Source: Bacteroidota bacterium (lineage in GTDB: Bacteria > Bacteroidota > Bacteroidia > UBA4408). From it: a stretch of 64,000 nucleotides of DNA. Within the stretch, counting starts at the first letter, position 1. Each line of letters opens with the position of its first letter. The notes beneath the pieces were generated by a model. That model made no database searches, had not been told where the DNA came from, and worked only from the letters and a program-made list of their open reading frames with translations. The DNA is taken from assembly GCA_963169745.1 (NCBI GenBank), contig CAUJCU010000021.1, positions 62,001 through 126,000 of the forward strand. The letters are read 5' to 3'. Shown here one piece after another: positions 1-13,988 of the stretch. Made by a program: the position numbers and the translations under genes.

Positions 1-81
1 AGGAGGAGCAGGAGGAAGCTGGTAATTCTAGTAACTGTTAGTTATGGCTTTTTTGAAAGCGTTTCAATAAATAATTTTTAA
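1..81 (+). other. Possible 3' end of an upstream gene, frame undecided
   Basis: The first bases are purine-rich and open in all three forward frames for a short distance, with stops at 23-25, 39-41 and 79-81. The frame ending at 39-41 would give an acidic tail and the frame ending at 23-25 a Gly-rich tail. With at most 27 codons visible, neither frame nor product can be decided. The stretch from about 82 to 201 is AT-rich and shows no clear gene. Confidence 0.2.
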
Positions 82-201
82 CCCTATGGTTTGGAATTAG
101 GTCAAAAATAACTTAAATTTGACCATAATTCGCTTACTATTTGTTACTTTAACAAAGTGGCCTAATAGGAAAGCAAAAATAAAAAAAAGGGGAAATTAGC
201 T

Positions 202-501
202 ATGAATATACAAATTCAATCCATTCATTTTGATGCAGATAAAAAGTTACTGACCTATATTAAAGAAAAAGTAAATAAATTAAACCAATTTCATGACGGT
301 ATTATAGAAGGAACCGTTTTTCTTAGGCTCGAAAAAGCTGAAAATACAGAAAACAAAGTTTCAGAAATAAAACTTCGGGTTTCAGGTCAGGATTTGTTTT
401 CTAAAAAAAACTGCCAAACTTTTGAAGAAGCCGTAGATACCTCTGTAGAAGCTCTTGCAAAGCAGCTTAAAAAGCATAAGGAAAAATTGAAAAAGCTATA
501 A
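202..501 (+). CDS. hpf: Ribosome hibernation-promoting factor, short form (HPF/RaiA family)
   Basis: The 99-residue product matches the short S30AE/HPF family in length and layout: an N-terminal strand (MNIQIQSIHFDADKKLL), a helix with a Lys-rich face (TYIKEKVNKLNQF), strands, and a C-terminal basic helix ending in KKHKEKLKKL. Members bind the 30S decoding centre in slow growth and silence or dimerise ribosomes. The C-terminal dimerisation domain of long HPF is absent. The gene precedes the tRNA-tuf operon promoter and seems to be a separate transcript. The ATG at 202 is the only sensible start; no Shine-Dalgarno is visible, as usual for Bacteroidota. Confidence 0.9.
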   Translation: MNIQIQSIHFDADKKLLTYIKEKVNKLNQFHDGIIEGTVFLRLEKAENTENKVSEIKLRVSGQDLFSKKNCQTFEEAVDTSVEALAKQLKKHKEKLKKL

Positions 502-536
502 ACTTTCGTTTTTCTTTAAAAAAAATGAAAATATTT

Positions 537-567
537 TTTGCAATTCTAAATTAGATTTATACATTTG
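537..567 (+). promoter_or_regulatory. Bacteroidota-type promoter of the tRNA-tuf-secE-rpl-rpo operon
   Basis: TTTG at 537-540 and TACATTTG at 560-567 are separated by 19 nt, an exact match to the Bacteroidota sigma-A consensus (TTTG, about 19-21 nt, TAnnTTTG). Transcription would start near 573-575, about 60 nt before the first tRNA. It is the best promoter match in the first 13 kb, so it probably drives the tRNA cluster and tuf. Confidence 0.75.
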
Positions 568-632
568 CAGTCCTTTTTCGCAGGGTGTATTGTCTGTATT
601 TATGTACAAACACCCCAATGAAAGGGGTTTCA

Positions 633-706
633 GCCGATGTAGCTCAGTTGGCCAGAGCAGCTGATTTGTAATCAGCTGGTCGGGGGTTCGAATCCCTCCA
701 TCGGCT
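633..706 (+). tRNA. tRNA-Thr (anticodon TGT)
   Basis: A 74-nt cloverleaf. The acceptor arm GCCGATG pairs with CATCGGC, the anticodon stem GCTGA/TCAGC encloses TGT at 667-669, and the T arm contains GGTTCGAATCC. Discriminator T at 706; CCA is not encoded. First of four clustered tRNAs ahead of tuf. Confidence 0.95.
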
Positions 707-762
707 CTGAAAGTTAAGTTCTTTGAATTGAAAAATACTTTAATTTTTTCAATATTTAACGA

Positions 763-845
763 GGGGAGATTCCAGAGTGGCCAAATGGATCAGACTGTAA
801 ATCTGCCGTCTTTCGACTTCGGAGGTTCGAATCCTCCTCTCCCCA
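763..845 (+). tRNA. tRNA-Tyr (anticodon GTA)
   Basis: An 83-nt class II tRNA. The acceptor arm GGGGAGA pairs with TCTCCCC, the anticodon GTA is at 797-799, a long variable arm follows, and the T loop reads GGTTCGAATCC. Discriminator A at 845; CCA is not encoded. The long variable arm plus GTA identifies Tyr. Confidence 0.94.
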
Positions 846-902
846 CAGATTTTGAATTAAATTAAAGTGCATAAGTATAAGTATTAAACAATAAAAACAT
901 AA

Positions 903-975
903 GCGGAAGTAGCTCATTTGGTAGAGCGTCAGCCTTCCAAGCTGAGGGTGGCCGGTTCGAGCCCGGTCTTCCGCT
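903..975 (+). tRNA. tRNA-Gly (anticodon TCC)
   Basis: A 73-nt cloverleaf. The acceptor arm GCGGAAG pairs with CTTCCGC and the anticodon stem TCAGC/GCTGA encloses loop CTTCCAA, giving anticodon TCC. The discriminator T at 975 is followed directly by CCA at 976-978, unlike the other tRNAs here; this may be chance, since a T run follows. Confidence 0.94.
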
Positions 976-1009
976 CCATTTTTTTAATAACACGGCTTAA
1001 TTCTTACCA

Positions 1010-1081
1010 GCCGTTGTAGCTCAGTGGCAGAGCACTTCCTTGGTAAGGAAGAGGTCGAGGGTTCAATTCCCTCCAACGGCT
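1010..1081 (+). tRNA. tRNA-Thr (anticodon GGT)
   Basis: A 72-nt cloverleaf. The acceptor arm GCCGTTG pairs with CAACGGC, the anticodon stem CTTCC/GGAAG encloses GGT, and the T arm contains GGGTTCAATTCCC. Second Thr isoacceptor of the cluster; the two read complementary sets of ACN codons. CCA is not encoded. Confidence 0.95.
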
Positions 1082-1167
1082 CTAAGTAGGGGAGCTAAAT
1101 TAAACTAAAGAGAAGTAAAGATAAAATCTCATTAACTAAATAAAAACAACTTAAATTAATAATTGCA

Positions 1168-2355
1168 ATGGCAAAAGAAAAATTCGACCGCTCCAAACCG
1201 CACGTAAACATCGGTACTATCGGTCACGTTGACCACGGTAAAACTACCTTAACAGCAGCTATCACATCTGTTCTTGCAGATAAAGGATTGGCAGAAAGTA
1301 GAGATTTCTCTTCAATTGATAACGCCCCTGAAGAAAAAGAAAGAGGAATTACCATTAACACTTCACACGTGGAGTATGCAACAGCTAATCGTCACTATGC
1401 TCACGTTGACTGTCCGGGTCACGCGGATTATGTGAAGAACATGGTTACTGGTGCTGCTCAAATGGATGGTGCTATTCTTGTTGTAGCTTCTACAGATGGT
1501 CCAATGCCACAAACTCGTGAACATATCCTATTAGCTCGTCAGGTTGGTGTGCCAAAAATAGTTGTGTTTATGAATAAAGTAGATATGGTTGATGATCCAG
1601 AATTATTAGACCTAGTTGAAATGGAAATACGTGAGCTATTATCTTTCTATCAATTTGATGGTGATAACACTCCAATTATTCGTGGTTCTGCATTGGGTGG
1701 TTTGAATAAAGATCCAAAATGGGTTGATAAAATTATGGAATTAATGGAAGCTGTTGATACTTTCATTCCGGTTCCTCCACGTGAAGTTGATAAACCTTTC
1801 TTAATGCCAGTTGAAGACGTATTTTCAATTACTGGCCGTGGTACGGTAGCTACCGGTAGAGTTGAAACTGGAATTATCAACTCGGGCGATGAAGTTGAAA
1901 TACTTGGAATGCAAGAAGAAAAATTAAAATCAGTAGTTACCGGAGTAGAAATGTTCCGTAAACTTCTTGATAAAGGAGAAGCTGGAGATAACGTTGGTTT
2001 GTTACTACGCGGTATTGATAAAGATAAAATTAGAAGAGGAATGGTTATTGCAAAACCAGGTTCTATTACACCACATACCGATTTTAAAGCTGAAATCTAT
2101 GTGTTGAAAAAAGAAGAAGGTGGTCGTCATACCCCATTCCATAACAAATACCGCCCACAGTTTTATTTACGTACAACTGATGTGACCGGAGAGATTGAAT
2201 TACCAGAAGGTCGCGAAATGGTAATGCCTGGCGACAACGTAACTATTACGGTTAAATTAATCGTACCGGTTGCTATGGACAAAGGATTACGTTTTGCTAT
2301 CCGTGAGGGTGGACGAACAGTAGGTGCTGGTCAGGTAATTGAAATTATTAAATAA
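1168..2355 (+). CDS. tuf: Translation elongation factor Tu
   Basis: The 395-residue length is normal for EF-Tu. The GTP-binding motifs are visible: P-loop GHVDHGKTT (about residues 19-27), switch [22 protein letters not shown] and a SAL-type G5. Domains II and III follow, with [10 protein letters not shown] and the C-terminal [15 protein letters not shown]. It delivers aminoacyl-tRNA to the ribosomal A site as a GTP complex. It lies between four tRNA genes and tRNA-Trp, so tRNAs and their carrier are probably co-transcribed and processed from one precursor. Confidence 0.99.
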   Translation: MAKEKFDRSKPHVNIGTIGHVDHGKTTLTAAITSVLADKGLAESRDFSSIDNAPEEKERGITINTSHVEYATANRHYAHVDCPGHADYVKNMVTGAAQMDGAILVVASTDGPMPQTREHILLARQVGVPKIVVFMNKVDMVDDPELLDLVEMEIRELLSFYQFDGDNTPIIRGSALGGLNKDPKWVDKIMELMEAVDTFIPVPPREVDKPFLMPVEDVFSITGRGTVATGRVETGIINSGDEVEILGMQEEKLKSVVTGVEMFRKLLDKGEAGDNVGLLLRGIDKDKIRRGMVIAKPGSITPHTDFKAEIYVLKKEEGGRHTPFHNKYRPQFYLRTTDVTGEIELPEGREMVMPGDNVTITVKLIVPVAMDKGLRFAIREGGRTVGAGQVIEIIK

Positions 2356-2367
2356 TTGATATTGGTA

Positions 2368-2435
2368 AAGGATACTTTTAAAAATATGCAGTAGGTGCAA
2401 ACCAAAACTGCATATTTTTAACTGCCCTTATCCTT
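2368..2435 (+). promoter_or_regulatory. Two-tier RNA hairpin between tuf and tRNA-Trp
   Basis: An inner perfect 14-bp stem pairs TAAAAATATGCAGT (2379-2392) with ACTGCATATTTTTA (2407-2420) around a 14-nt loop. An outer 7-bp stem pairs AAGGATA (2368-2374) with TATCCTT (2429-2435). A second copy of ACTGC at 2421-2425 could compete for the GCAGT arm. No long U run follows, so a processing or attenuation element fits better than a simple terminator. Confidence 0.55.
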
Positions 2436-2454
2436 GTCATATTAAGCAATTAAT

Positions 2455-2525
2455 ACGGGCGTAGTTCAAGGGTAGAATAGAAGTCTCCAAAACTTTTGAT
2501 GGGAGTTCGAATCTCTCCGCCCGTG
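2455..2525 (+). tRNA. tRNA-Trp (anticodon CCA)
   Basis: A 71-nt cloverleaf. The acceptor arm ACGGGCG pairs with CGCCCGT, the anticodon loop CTCCAAA carries CCA, and the T arm GGGAG/CTCTC has one G-U pair. Discriminator G at 2525 agrees with bacterial tRNA-Trp. A tRNA-Trp immediately before secE is a frequent bacterial arrangement. Confidence 0.94.
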
Positions 2526-2584
2526 CAAAGAAGATAGAGAAGTTTATAATTACAAATTAAACTAAAACTCAAATAACTAGAACA

Positions 2585-2779
2585 ATGAATAAAGTAAAAA
2601 CATATATAGAAGAGTCTTACCAAGAGTTATTTCATAAAGTAACTTGGCCTACATTTGCTGAGCTTCAAAGCAGCTCAGTTATAGTTATGGTTGCTTCTGT
2701 GATTATTGCTTTAATTGTATTTGGTATGGACTCGGGTTTTAGGTTTATTATGGAGAACCTTTATAAACTAAGTAACTAA
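2585..2779 (+). CDS. secE: Preprotein translocase subunit SecE
   Basis: The 64-residue protein has the short bacterial SecE layout: an amphipathic helix, the conserved hinge KVTWPTFAEL (about residues 18-27), and a single transmembrane helix (about 32-55). SecE clamps the SecY channel in the inner membrane. It stands just before nusG, 3 nt away, in the universal secE-nusG-rplK order. No homologue of the two extra E. coli helices is present, which is normal. Confidence 0.95.
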   Translation: MNKVKTYIEESYQELFHKVTWPTFAELQSSSVIVMVASVIIALIVFGMDSGFRFIMENLYKLSN

Positions 2780-2782
2780 GAA

Positions 2783-3358
2783 ATGACATCAGAAGCCCCA
2801 GAAATAGTTAAAAAGTGGTATGTAGTACGTGCTGTTAGCGGAAAAGAGAAAAAAGTAAAACAGTACATTGAATTGGAAATTAGTCGTTTGGGTATGAATG
2901 ATTATGTGTCACAAGTATTGATCCCGACCGAGAAAATTTATCAAATTAAAAACGGTAAAAAAATTACTAAAGAAAGAAGCTTTTTTCCAGGATATATACT
3001 AATTGAGGCTGCCTTAATTGGAGAAATGGCACATACCATTAAAAATATTTCAGGTGTTATAGGATTTTTAGGAGATAAAAACGGAGATGCTGTGCCCCTT
3101 AGAATGGCTGAAGTGAATAGAATATTGGGCAAAGTGGATGAGCTCGCAGACAGCGATGCAGAATTAGAAGTATCTTATCGTGTTGGAGATACCGTTAAAG
3201 TGGTTGATGGACCATTTAACAGTTTTAACGGCACAATAGAAGAAATAAACGAAGAGAAAAAGAAACTAAAAGTAATGGTTAGAATTTTCGGCAGAAAAAC
3301 ACCATTAGAACTTAGTTACCTACAAGTAGTTAAAGAAAACGAACAAAAATTAGATTAG
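2783..3358 (+). CDS. nusG: Transcription termination/antitermination factor NusG
   Basis: The 191-residue protein begins with the NGN domain (KKWYVVRAVSGKEKKVKQYIE, about residues 10-30; FFPGYILIE) and ends with a KOW domain (VGDTVKVVDGPFNSFNGTIEEI, about 141-162). NusG binds the RNA polymerase clamp, modulating pausing, Rho termination and coupling to translation through ribosomal protein S10. It is 9 nt from rplK. Length and domain order are typical. Confidence 0.97.
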   Translation: MTSEAPEIVKKWYVVRAVSGKEKKVKQYIELEISRLGMNDYVSQVLIPTEKIYQIKNGKKITKERSFFPGYILIEAALIGEMAHTIKNISGVIGFLGDKNGDAVPLRMAEVNRILGKVDELADSDAELEVSYRVGDTVKVVDGPFNSFNGTIEEINEEKKKLKVMVRIFGRKTPLELSYLQVVKENEQKLD

Positions 3359-3367
3359 CTTTAAATC

Positions 3368-3805
3368 ATGGCAAGAGAAATCACAGGTTATGTGAAATTA
3401 CAGGTTAAAGGAGGAGCTGCAAATCCTTCTCCTCCAATTGGACCGGCATTAGGTTCCAAAGGAGTAAATATTATGGAATTCTGCAAACAATTTAATGCAA
3501 GAACGCAGGATCGTCCAGGAAAAATTTTACCAGTTTTAATTACCGTCTATTCCGATAAGTCTTTCGACTTTATAATTAAGACTCCCCCTGCAGCAGCACA
3601 GCTTTTGGAAATGGCTAAGGTAAAATCAGGAAGTGCAGAACCGAATAGGAAAAAGGTGGGCAGCGTAACTTGGGAACAAGTTAGAACAATTGCCGAAGAT
3701 AAGATGCCAGACTTAAACTGTTTTACTGTTGAAAAAGCTATGAGCATGGTTGCCGGTACGGCCCGTAGCTTAGGTATCAGTGTAACAGGTACTGCTCCTT
3801 TCTAA
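3368..3805 (+). CDS. rplK: 50S ribosomal protein L11
   Basis: The 145-residue product has the diagnostic N-terminal segment ([20 protein letters not shown]) and the C-terminal rRNA-binding domain ending [14 protein letters not shown]11 binds the 23S GTPase-associated centre together with the L10-L7/L12 stalk. It starts 9 nt after nusG. The 70-nt gap to rplA contains a hairpin (see 3829-3851). Confidence 0.98.
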   Translation: MAREITGYVKLQVKGGAANPSPPIGPALGSKGVNIMEFCKQFNARTQDRPGKILPVLITVYSDKSFDFIIKTPPAAAQLLEMAKVKSGSAEPNRKKVGSVTWEQVRTIAEDKMPDLNCFTVEKAMSMVAGTARSLGISVTGTAPF

Positions 3806-3828
3806 AAAATTAAAGTATAACAGGTGGA

Positions 3829-3851
3829 GTTTGTTATTAAAAATAGCAAAC
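3829..3851 (+). promoter_or_regulatory. Small hairpin in the rplK-rplA spacer
   Basis: GTTTGTTAT (3829-3837) pairs with ATAGCAAAC (3843-3851), a 9-bp stem with one G-U pair and loop TAAAA. L1 is known to control its own operon by binding a leader RNA, but I do not recognise the L1 target motif here, so function is open. Confidence 0.3.
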
Positions 3852-3875
3852 GTTTGAACATCAAAAATTAATAGG

Positions 3876-4568
3876 ATGACAAAAATTTCAAAAAACAGAA
3901 AAAAAGTAATTGGCCTTGTAGATAAAAATAAGGCATACACCCTCCCAGATGCCAGTAAATTGGTAAAGGAAATCACCACAACAAAATTTGACTCTTCGGT
4001 TGACATTAGCGTACGCCTTGGAGTAGATCCACGTAAAGCCAACCAAATGGTTAGAGGTATTGTTACCTTACCTCACGGTACCGGTAAAGTGGTTCGTGTT
4101 TTGGTGTTATGTACTCCAGATAAAGAAGCCGAAGCCAAAGCAGCAGGTGCTGATTATGTTGGACTTGATGATTATATTGAAAAAATAAAAGGGGGATGGA
4201 CCGATGTTGATGTTATTATTACCATGCCTTCAATTATGGGTAAAGTTGGGGTTTTAGGTAAAATATTAGGACCAAGAGGGCTTATGCCAAACCCTAAAAC
4301 AGGAACCGTTACAATTGAAGTTGGAAAGGCGGTTACCGAAGTAAAAGGTGGAAAGATTGATTTTAAAGTTGACAAAACCGGAATTGTTCATACCTCAATA
4401 GGTAAAGTATCATTTGCTAGCGAAAAAATAGCAGAGAATGCTCAAGAATTATTGCAAACGATAATTAAACTAAAGCCTTCTGCGGCTAAAGGTGTTTACA
4501 TTAAAAGTATTTATATGTCTAGTACCATGAGTCCGAGCATTATGATTGAACCTAAATCTATTGCCTAA
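3876..4568 (+). CDS. rplA: 50S ribosomal protein L1
   Basis: The 230-residue product contains the L1 signature region with [13 protein letters not shown] (about residues 129-141) and the typical two-domain arrangement. L1 binds 23S rRNA at the mobile stalk near the E site and in many bacteria represses translation of the L11-L1 mRNA. The start at 3876 ([10 protein letters not shown]) fits family N-termini. It is followed 51 nt later by rplJ. Confidence 0.98.
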   Translation: MTKISKNRKKVIGLVDKNKAYTLPDASKLVKEITTTKFDSSVDISVRLGVDPRKANQMVRGIVTLPHGTGKVVRVLVLCTPDKEAEAKAAGADYVGLDDYIEKIKGGWTDVDVIITMPSIMGKVGVLGKILGPRGLMPNPKTGTVTIEVGKAVTEVKGGKIDFKVDKTGIVHTSIGKVSFASEKIAENAQELLQTIIKLKPSAAKGVYIKSIYMSSTMSPSIMIEPKSIA

Positions 4569-4619
4569 TCTTATAAAGTACGAGAAAGCTAAATTTTTTA
4601 AGCATAATATTTTACGAAA

Positions 4620-5144
4620 ATGAAAACGAGAGAACAAAAAGAACTGTTAATCAGTGAGTTGATTTCAGATTTAAATAATAACCCCAATTTTTATATTGCG
4701 GACACTTCTTCCTTAACGGTAGAAAAAACGAATAAATTAAGAAGAGACTGCTTTAAAAATCAAGTTATTCTTAAAGTTGTTAAGAATACCCTTTTGATTA
4801 AAGCAATGGAGCGTACAGGTAGAGACTATAAGGAATTATTTAGTGCTTTAGCAGGTACTTCAGCAGTAATGTTTTGCGAAACAGGAAATGTTCCTGCTAA
4901 ATTAATCAAGGAGTTCAGAAAAACAAGTGATAAACCTCTTTTAAAGGCTGCTTTTGTAGAACAAAGCGTTTATTTGGGAGATAACCAACTAGACACATTA
5001 ATCAGTATCAAAAGCAAAAACGAACTTATCGGAGATATTATCGGATTGTTGCAAAGTCCTGCTAAGAATGTTCTTAGTGCATTGCAGTCAAGTGGTGGAA
5101 AACTTGCCGGTGTGGTTAAAACATTGTCAGAAAGAAACGCATAA
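4620..5144 (+). CDS. rplJ: 50S ribosomal protein L10
   Basis: The 174-residue protein has the L10 fold: N-terminal MKTREQKELLISELI, a conserved rRNA-binding part (RRDCFKNQVILKVVKNTLLIKA) and a C-terminal helix that anchors L7/L12 dimers. It is the base of the ribosomal stalk that recruits translation GTPases. The 51-nt leader is too short for the long rplJ leader known from enterobacteria. Confidence 0.97.
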   Translation: MKTREQKELLISELISDLNNNPNFYIADTSSLTVEKTNKLRRDCFKNQVILKVVKNTLLIKAMERTGRDYKELFSALAGTSAVMFCETGNVPAKLIKEFRKTSDKPLLKAAFVEQSVYLGDNQLDTLISIKSKNELIGDIIGLLQSPAKNVLSALQSSGGKLAGVVKTLSERNA

Positions 5145-5211
5145 TAACTCTATTCGAAATAATAAATCATCAATAAACAAACAATTTCTAATCAATTAAA
5201 TAACAAATAAA

Positions 5212-5589
5212 ATGGCAGATTTAAAAGCTTTTGCTGAACAACTAGTAAACCTAACCGTAAAAGAAGTAAACGAGTTAGCTCAAATTTTAAAAGACGAGTA
5301 TGGAATTGAGCCTGCAGCTGCAGCTGTAGTAGCTGGTCCTGCAGGAGGTGGAGCCGCCCCAGCAGCTGCTGCTGAAAAGACAGCATTTGATGTAATCCTT
5401 AAAAGTGCTGGTGCTGCAAAATTAGGTGTAGTAAAAGTAGTAAAAGATATTACAGGTTTAGGCTTAAAAGAAGCTAAAGATCTAGTTGACGGTGCTCCAA
5501 AACCAGTAAAAGAGGGTATTTCTAAAGAGGACGCTGAAAATATTAAGAAGCAGTTAGAAGAAGCTGGAGCCGAGGTTGAAGTTAAATAA
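5212..5589 (+). CDS. rplL: 50S ribosomal protein L7/L12
   Basis: The 125-residue acidic protein shows an N-terminal dimerisation domain (about 1-35), an Ala/Gly/Pro-rich hinge (about 38-55) and the C-terminal factor-binding domain ([33 protein letters not shown]). It forms the flexible stalk that stimulates EF-Tu and EF-G. A strong hairpin lies between it and rpoB. Confidence 0.98.
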   Translation: MADLKAFAEQLVNLTVKEVNELAQILKDEYGIEPAAAAVVAGPAGGGAAPAAAAEKTAFDVILKSAGAAKLGVVKVVKDITGLGLKEAKDLVDGAPKPVKEGISKEDAENIKKQLEEAGAEVEVK

Positions 5590-5617
5590 GAAGGGGCTTC
5601 TCAAATACAATTAACCG

Positions 5618-5655
5618 GCAAAATCCTCCAATGATAAAATCAATGGGGGTTTTGC
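5618..5655 (+). terminator. Hairpin between rplL and rpoB (partial terminator/attenuator)
   Basis: GCAAAATCCTC (5618-5628) pairs with GGGGGTTTTGC (5645-5655) through 11 bp, two of them G-U. A small upper stem TGAT/ATCA closes on an AAA loop. A T-rich stretch follows. In E. coli a leaky attenuator at the same place lowers rpoBC transcription relative to the ribosomal proteins; a similar role here is inference from position and shape. Confidence 0.5.
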
Positions 5656-5708
5656 TGTTTGTTATTTCGTGTAGTTAACTTATTATTTATATTCAATTAC
5701 CAAATACA

Positions 5709-8700
5709 TTGGCCACAAACATTAAAACCCAAAGAATAAATTTTTCTGCTATTAAAAACCAGGTTCCTTATCCTGATTTTTTAGATGTTCAGATAAAATC
5801 TTTTCAGGATTTCTTTCAATTAGAAACAACGCCTGAAAACAGAAAAAATGAAGGATTGTTTCAGGTTTTTACTGAAAATTTTCCGATAACAGATGCACGA
5901 AATAATTTTGTGCTCGAGTTCTTAGATTACTTTATAGATCCACCACGATACAGCATTGAAGAATGTATTGAGCGTGGTTTAACCTATAGCGTACCCCTAA
6001 AAGCAAAATTAAAACTTTATTGCACCGATCCCGAACATGAGGATTTTGAAACAATAATTCAAGATGTTTACTTAGGAACCATACCATACATGACACCTAA
6101 GGGAACATTTGTTGTTAATGGTGCCGAAAGAGTAATTGTATCTCAATTGCATCGTTCTCCAGGAGTATTTTTTGGTCAAAGCAGGCACTCTAATGGAACA
6201 AAACTTTACTCAGCCCGTGTAATTCCTTTCAAAGGCTCATGGATTGAGTTTGCTACGGATATTAACAATGTTATGTATGCCTACATTGACCGTAAAAAGA
6301 AGCTTCCGTTAACAACCTTACTTCGCGCTATTGGCTACGAAAGCGACAAAGATATTTTGAATATTTTTGACCTGGCCGATGAGCTAAAAGTATCAAAGAC
6401 CGCTTTGAAAAAAGCAATAGGTCGTAAACTGGCAGCTCGTGTACTAAAAACTTGGGTTGAAGATTTTGTGGATGAAGATACCGGAGAAGTTGTTTCTATT
6501 GAAAGAAATGAAGTGATCATTGATCGTGAAACTATTCTAGAAGATCATCACATTGATCAGATTCTTGACGCAAATGTAAAAACTATTATTTTACATAAAA
6601 CAGAATCTAATGCTGCCGATTACGCCATTATTTACAATACTCTACAGAAAGATACTTCAAACTCTGAAAAAGAAGCAGTAGAACATATTTATCGCCAGCT
6701 TAGAAATGCCGAACCCCCTGATGAGGAGACAGCTAGAGGAATTATTGACAAATTGTTTTTTAGCGATAAACGATATGATTTAGGAATTGTTGGACGCTTT
6801 AGAATCAACAAGAAACTAAACTTGGAAATTCCTGAAGATACCAAGGTTTTAACTAGAGAAGATATTATCTCAATTATTAAATATTTAATAGAGTTAATAA
6901 ACTCTAAAACAGATGTAGATGATATTGACCACCTAAGTAACAGAAGAGTTCGTACTGTTGGAGAACAGTTATATGCACAGTTTGGTGTGGGACTTTCACG
7001 TATGGCCAGAACTATTCGTGAGAGAATGAACGTGCGCGACAATGAAGTGTTTACACCAACAGATTTGATAAATGCAAAAACCTTATCATCGGTAATAAAC
7101 TCATTCTTTGGAACCAATCAGTTGTCTCAGTTTATGGATCAAACCAATCCATTAGCCGAAATAACACACAAAAGAAGATTGTCAGCTCTTGGGCCTGGAG
7201 GGCTATCACGTGAGCGTGCCGGCTTTGAAGTGCGTGACGTACATTATACGCACTATGGCCGCTTGTGTACTATAGAAACACCCGAAGGACCAAATATTGG
7301 ACTTATTTCTTCACTATGTGTATTTGCTAAAATAAATAAATTAGGTTTTATTGAAACACCGTATCGTACGGTAGAAAAAGGTAAAATTGACTTAAAGAAT
7401 GATATTGTTTATTTAAGTGCTGAAGAAGAGTATCAAAAAACTATTGCGCAAGCCAATGTTGACTTGGATGATAAAGGGCTAATTCTTACACAACGAGTTA
7501 AAGCTCGCCTTGGAGGCGATTTACCAATTGTAGAGCCGGAAAATGTTGATTTAATTGACGTAGCTCCTAATCAAATAGCCTCTATAGCAGCATCACTTAT
7601 CCCATTTTTGGAACATGATGATGCCAACCGTGCATTAATGGGTTCTAATATGCAGCGTCAAGCAGTTCCACTCTTACGTCCCGAGGCTCCTATAGTTGGT
7701 ACAGGACTGGAGCCATTAGTGGCCAGAGACTCACGCGTACTCGTAAATGCTGAAGGAGACGGGGTGGTTGAATATGTTGATGCTAACGAAATAGTTATTC
7801 GTTATAAGCGTACTGAAGAAGAAAAATTAGTAAGCTTTGATGATGATGTTAAACGCTATCAATTAACAAAATTCCGGAAAACAAACCAAAGCACTTGTAT
7901 TAATTTAAAACCTATTGTTTCAAAAGGAGAAAAGGTATTTAAAGGACAGGTATTGTGTGAAGGATATGCAACCCAAAATGGGGAACTAGCCTTAGGCCGC
8001 AACTTAAAAGTAGCCTTTATGCCATGGAAAGGATACAACTTTGAGGATGCTATTGTAATATCAGAAAGAGTAGCCCGCGAAGATATATTTACGTCTTTAC
8101 ATATAGATGAATATTCGTTAGAAGTTCGTGACACCAAAAGAGGACTTGAAGAACTAACAAACGATATCCCTAATGTAAGTGAAGAGGCTACTCGTGAGTT
8201 AGACTCTAATGGTTTAATCAGGATTGGAGCTGAGGTTAAAGATGGTGATATTCTAATTGGAAAAATTACTCCAAAAGGAGAAACCGACCCATCGCCAGAA
8301 GAAAAATTATTACGCGCTATTTTTGGCGACAAAGCCGGTGATGTTAAAGATGCTTCGTTAAAGGCAAATCCATCACTTAAAGGTGTTGTTATCGATAAGA
8401 AATTGTTTAGCCGTTTAATTAAAGATAAGAAGTCTAAAAACGATGAAAAACCAATTTTAGCAAAGCTTGACGAAGAGTATAATCAAGAGGCTGCTCAGCT
8501 TAAAAATAAGCTGGTTGAAAAACTATTTACTTTAGTGAATGGAAAGACATCTCAGGGTGTTCAAACCAATTTCAAAGAAATGGTTATCCCTAAAGGGTCT
8601 AAATTTTCACAAAAGCAGCTATTAACTATTGATTATGTTAATATCAATCCGGGTAAATGGACCACGGATAAAGATACGAACGAGCAAATAAAAATTCTAA

Positions 8701-9518
8701 TTCATAACTACTCAATAAAAGCCAATGACCTTTTAGGTATATACAAGCGTAAAAAATTCGCTCTTACTGTAGGTGATGAACTACCAACCGGTATTGTTCA
8801 ATTAGCTAAAGTTTATGTAGCTAAGAAGAGAAAGCTGAAAGTAGGTGATAAAATGGCCGGAAGACATGGAAACAAAGGGATTGTAGCTCGTATTGTACGA
8901 GATGAAGATATGCCATTTTTAGATGATGGAACACCGGTAGATATTGTATTAAATCCATTGGGTGTACCATCGCGTATGAATTTAGGGCAGATTTACGAAA
9001 CTGTATTAGCTTGGGCAGGACAAAAATTAAATCAAAAGTTCTTTACCCCAATTTTTGACGGGGCTTCTATTGATGAAATTAATGAATATACTGATAAGGC
9101 CGGTATTCCAAGATTTGGACGCACCCATTTGACAGATGGAGGAACAGGTGAAAAGTTTGATCAACCGGCCACTGTAGGTATAATTTATATGCTTAAATTA
9201 GGTCACATGGTTGATGATAAAATGCACGCTCGTTCCATTGGGCCATATTCATTAATTACACAACAACCACTAGGTGGTAAGGCTCAGTTTGGAGGACAGC
9301 GTTTTGGTGAAATGGAGGTTTGGGCATTAGAAGCTTTTGGAGCATCTAATATTTTGCAGGAAATTCTAACTATTAAGTCTGACGATGTAGTAGGTAGAGC
9401 AAAAGCTTACGAAGCTATTGTGAAAGGTGAAAACCTACCTACACCTGGTATTCCTGAATCGTTCAATGTGTTATTACACGAACTAAGAGGTTTAGGCCTA
9501 AATATTACCCTTGAGTAA
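5709..9518 (+). CDS. rpoB: DNA-directed RNA polymerase beta subunit
   Basis: The 1269-residue protein shows the expected landmarks: the rifampicin pocket region ([34 protein letters not shown], about residues 464-497, split here only for description), [17 protein letters not shown], and the C-terminal [22 protein letters not shown]. The start is TTG at 5709 giving [16 protein letters not shown]; no in-frame ATG lies near, and this N-terminus matches relatives. It follows rplL by 119 nt. No unusual rifampicin-pocket residue is obvious by eye. Confidence 0.98.
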   Translation: MATNIKTQRINFSAIKNQVPYPDFLDVQIKSFQDFFQLETTPENRKNEGLFQVFTENFPITDARNNFVLEFLDYFIDPPRYSIEECIERGLTYSVPLKAKLKLYCTDPEHEDFETIIQDVYLGTIPYMTPKGTFVVNGAERVIVSQLHRSPGVFFGQSRHSNGTKLYSARVIPFKGSWIEFATDINNVMYAYIDRKKKLPLTTLLRAIGYESDKDILNIFDLADELKVSKTALKKAIGRKLAARVLKTWVEDFVDEDTGEVVSIERNEVIIDRETILEDHHIDQILDANVKTIILHKTESNAADYAIIYNTLQKDTSNSEKEAVEHIYRQLRNAEPPDEETARGIIDKLFFSDKRYDLGIVGRFRINKKLNLEIPEDTKVLTREDIISIIKYLIELINSKTDVDDIDHLSNRRVRTVGEQLYAQFGVGLSRMARTIRERMNVRDNEVFTPTDLINAKTLSSVINSFFGTNQLSQFMDQTNPLAEITHKRRLSALGPGGLSRERAGFEVRDVHYTHYGRLCTIETPEGPNIGLISSLCVFAKINKLGFIETPYRTVEKGKIDLKNDIVYLSAEEEYQKTIAQANVDLDDKGLILTQRVKARLGGDLPIVEPENVDLIDVAPNQIASIAASLIPFLEHDDANRALMGSNMQRQAVPLLRPEAPIVGTGLEPLVARDSRVLVNAEGDGVVEYVDANEIVIRYKRTEEEKLVSFDDDVKRYQLTKFRKTNQSTCINLKPIVSKGEKVFKGQVLCEGYATQNGELALGRNLKVAFMPWKGYNFEDAIVISERVAREDIFTSLHIDEYSLEVRDTKRGLEELTNDIPNVSEEATRELDSNGLIRIGAEVKDGDILIGKITPKGETDPSPEEKLLRAIFGDKAGDVKDASLKANPSLKGVVIDKKLFSRLIKDKKSKNDEKPILAKLDEEYNQEAAQLKNKLVEKLFTLVNGKTSQGVQTNFKEMVIPKGSKFSQKQLLTIDYVNINPGKWTTDKDTNEQIKILIHNYSIKANDLLGIYKRKKFALTVGDELPTGIVQLAKVYVAKKRKLKVGDKMAGRHGNKGIVARIVRDEDMPFLDDGTPVDIVLNPLGVPSRMNLGQIYETVLAWAGQKLNQKFFTPIFDGASIDEINEYTDKAGIPRFGRTHLTDGGTGEKFDQPATVGIIYMLKLGHMVDDKMHARSIGPYSLITQQPLGGKAQFGGQRFGEMEVWALEAFGASNILQEILTIKSDDVVGRAKAYEAIVKGENLPTPGIPESFNVLLHELRGLGLNITLE

Positions 9519-9550
9519 AATATCTGGTACAGAACCCTGTACCAGATATT
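9519..9550 (+). promoter_or_regulatory. Perfect 14-bp hairpin between rpoB and rpoC
   Basis: Directly after the rpoB stop, AATATCTGGTACAG (9519-9532) is followed by AACC and then CTGTACCAGATATT (9537-9550), a perfect 14-bp inverted repeat with a tetraloop. A moderately T-rich stretch follows. It could be an RNase III processing site, a stability element or a weak attenuator; the sequence does not decide between them. Confidence 0.6.
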
Positions 9551-9590
9551 CAAATTTTATTGACTTAAAAATATAATCTTTAAATAAAAA

Positions 9591-13892
<4,302 letters not shown>

Positions 13893-13909
13893 CAGGATAT
13901 CAAAAAAGG

Positions 13910-13950
13910 AATAAAAGGTGCAAGGGAATAATTTCTTTGCACCTTTTATT
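13910..13950 (+). terminator. Intrinsic terminator after rpoC
   Basis: AATAAAAGGTGCAA (13910-13923) pairs with TTGCACCTTTTATT (13937-13950), and the inner GGGAA/TTTCT bases extend the stem with G-U pairs. Its 3' arm ends in a T-rich stretch. It sits 18 nt past the rpoC stop. Confidence 0.7.
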
Positions 13951-13963
13951 ATATGTATATTTG
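13937..13963 (+). promoter_or_regulatory. Candidate promoter for the DUF3467 gene
   Basis: TATATTTG at 13956-13963 matches the TAnnTTTG -7 box. TTG at 13937-13939 lies 16 nt upstream, slightly short of the usual spacing. Start of transcription near 13970 would exclude the upstream ATG at 13953 and supports ATG 13989. It overlaps the 3' arm of the rpoC terminator. Confidence 0.45.
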
Positions 13964-13988
13964 TGTCAATAAATTAAAAACCGAAAAT

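Noticed and set aside
976-978. Encoded CCA end of tRNA-Gly as a sign of foreign origin
   Set aside because: Three bases can match by chance, and the tRNA lies in a conserved cluster.
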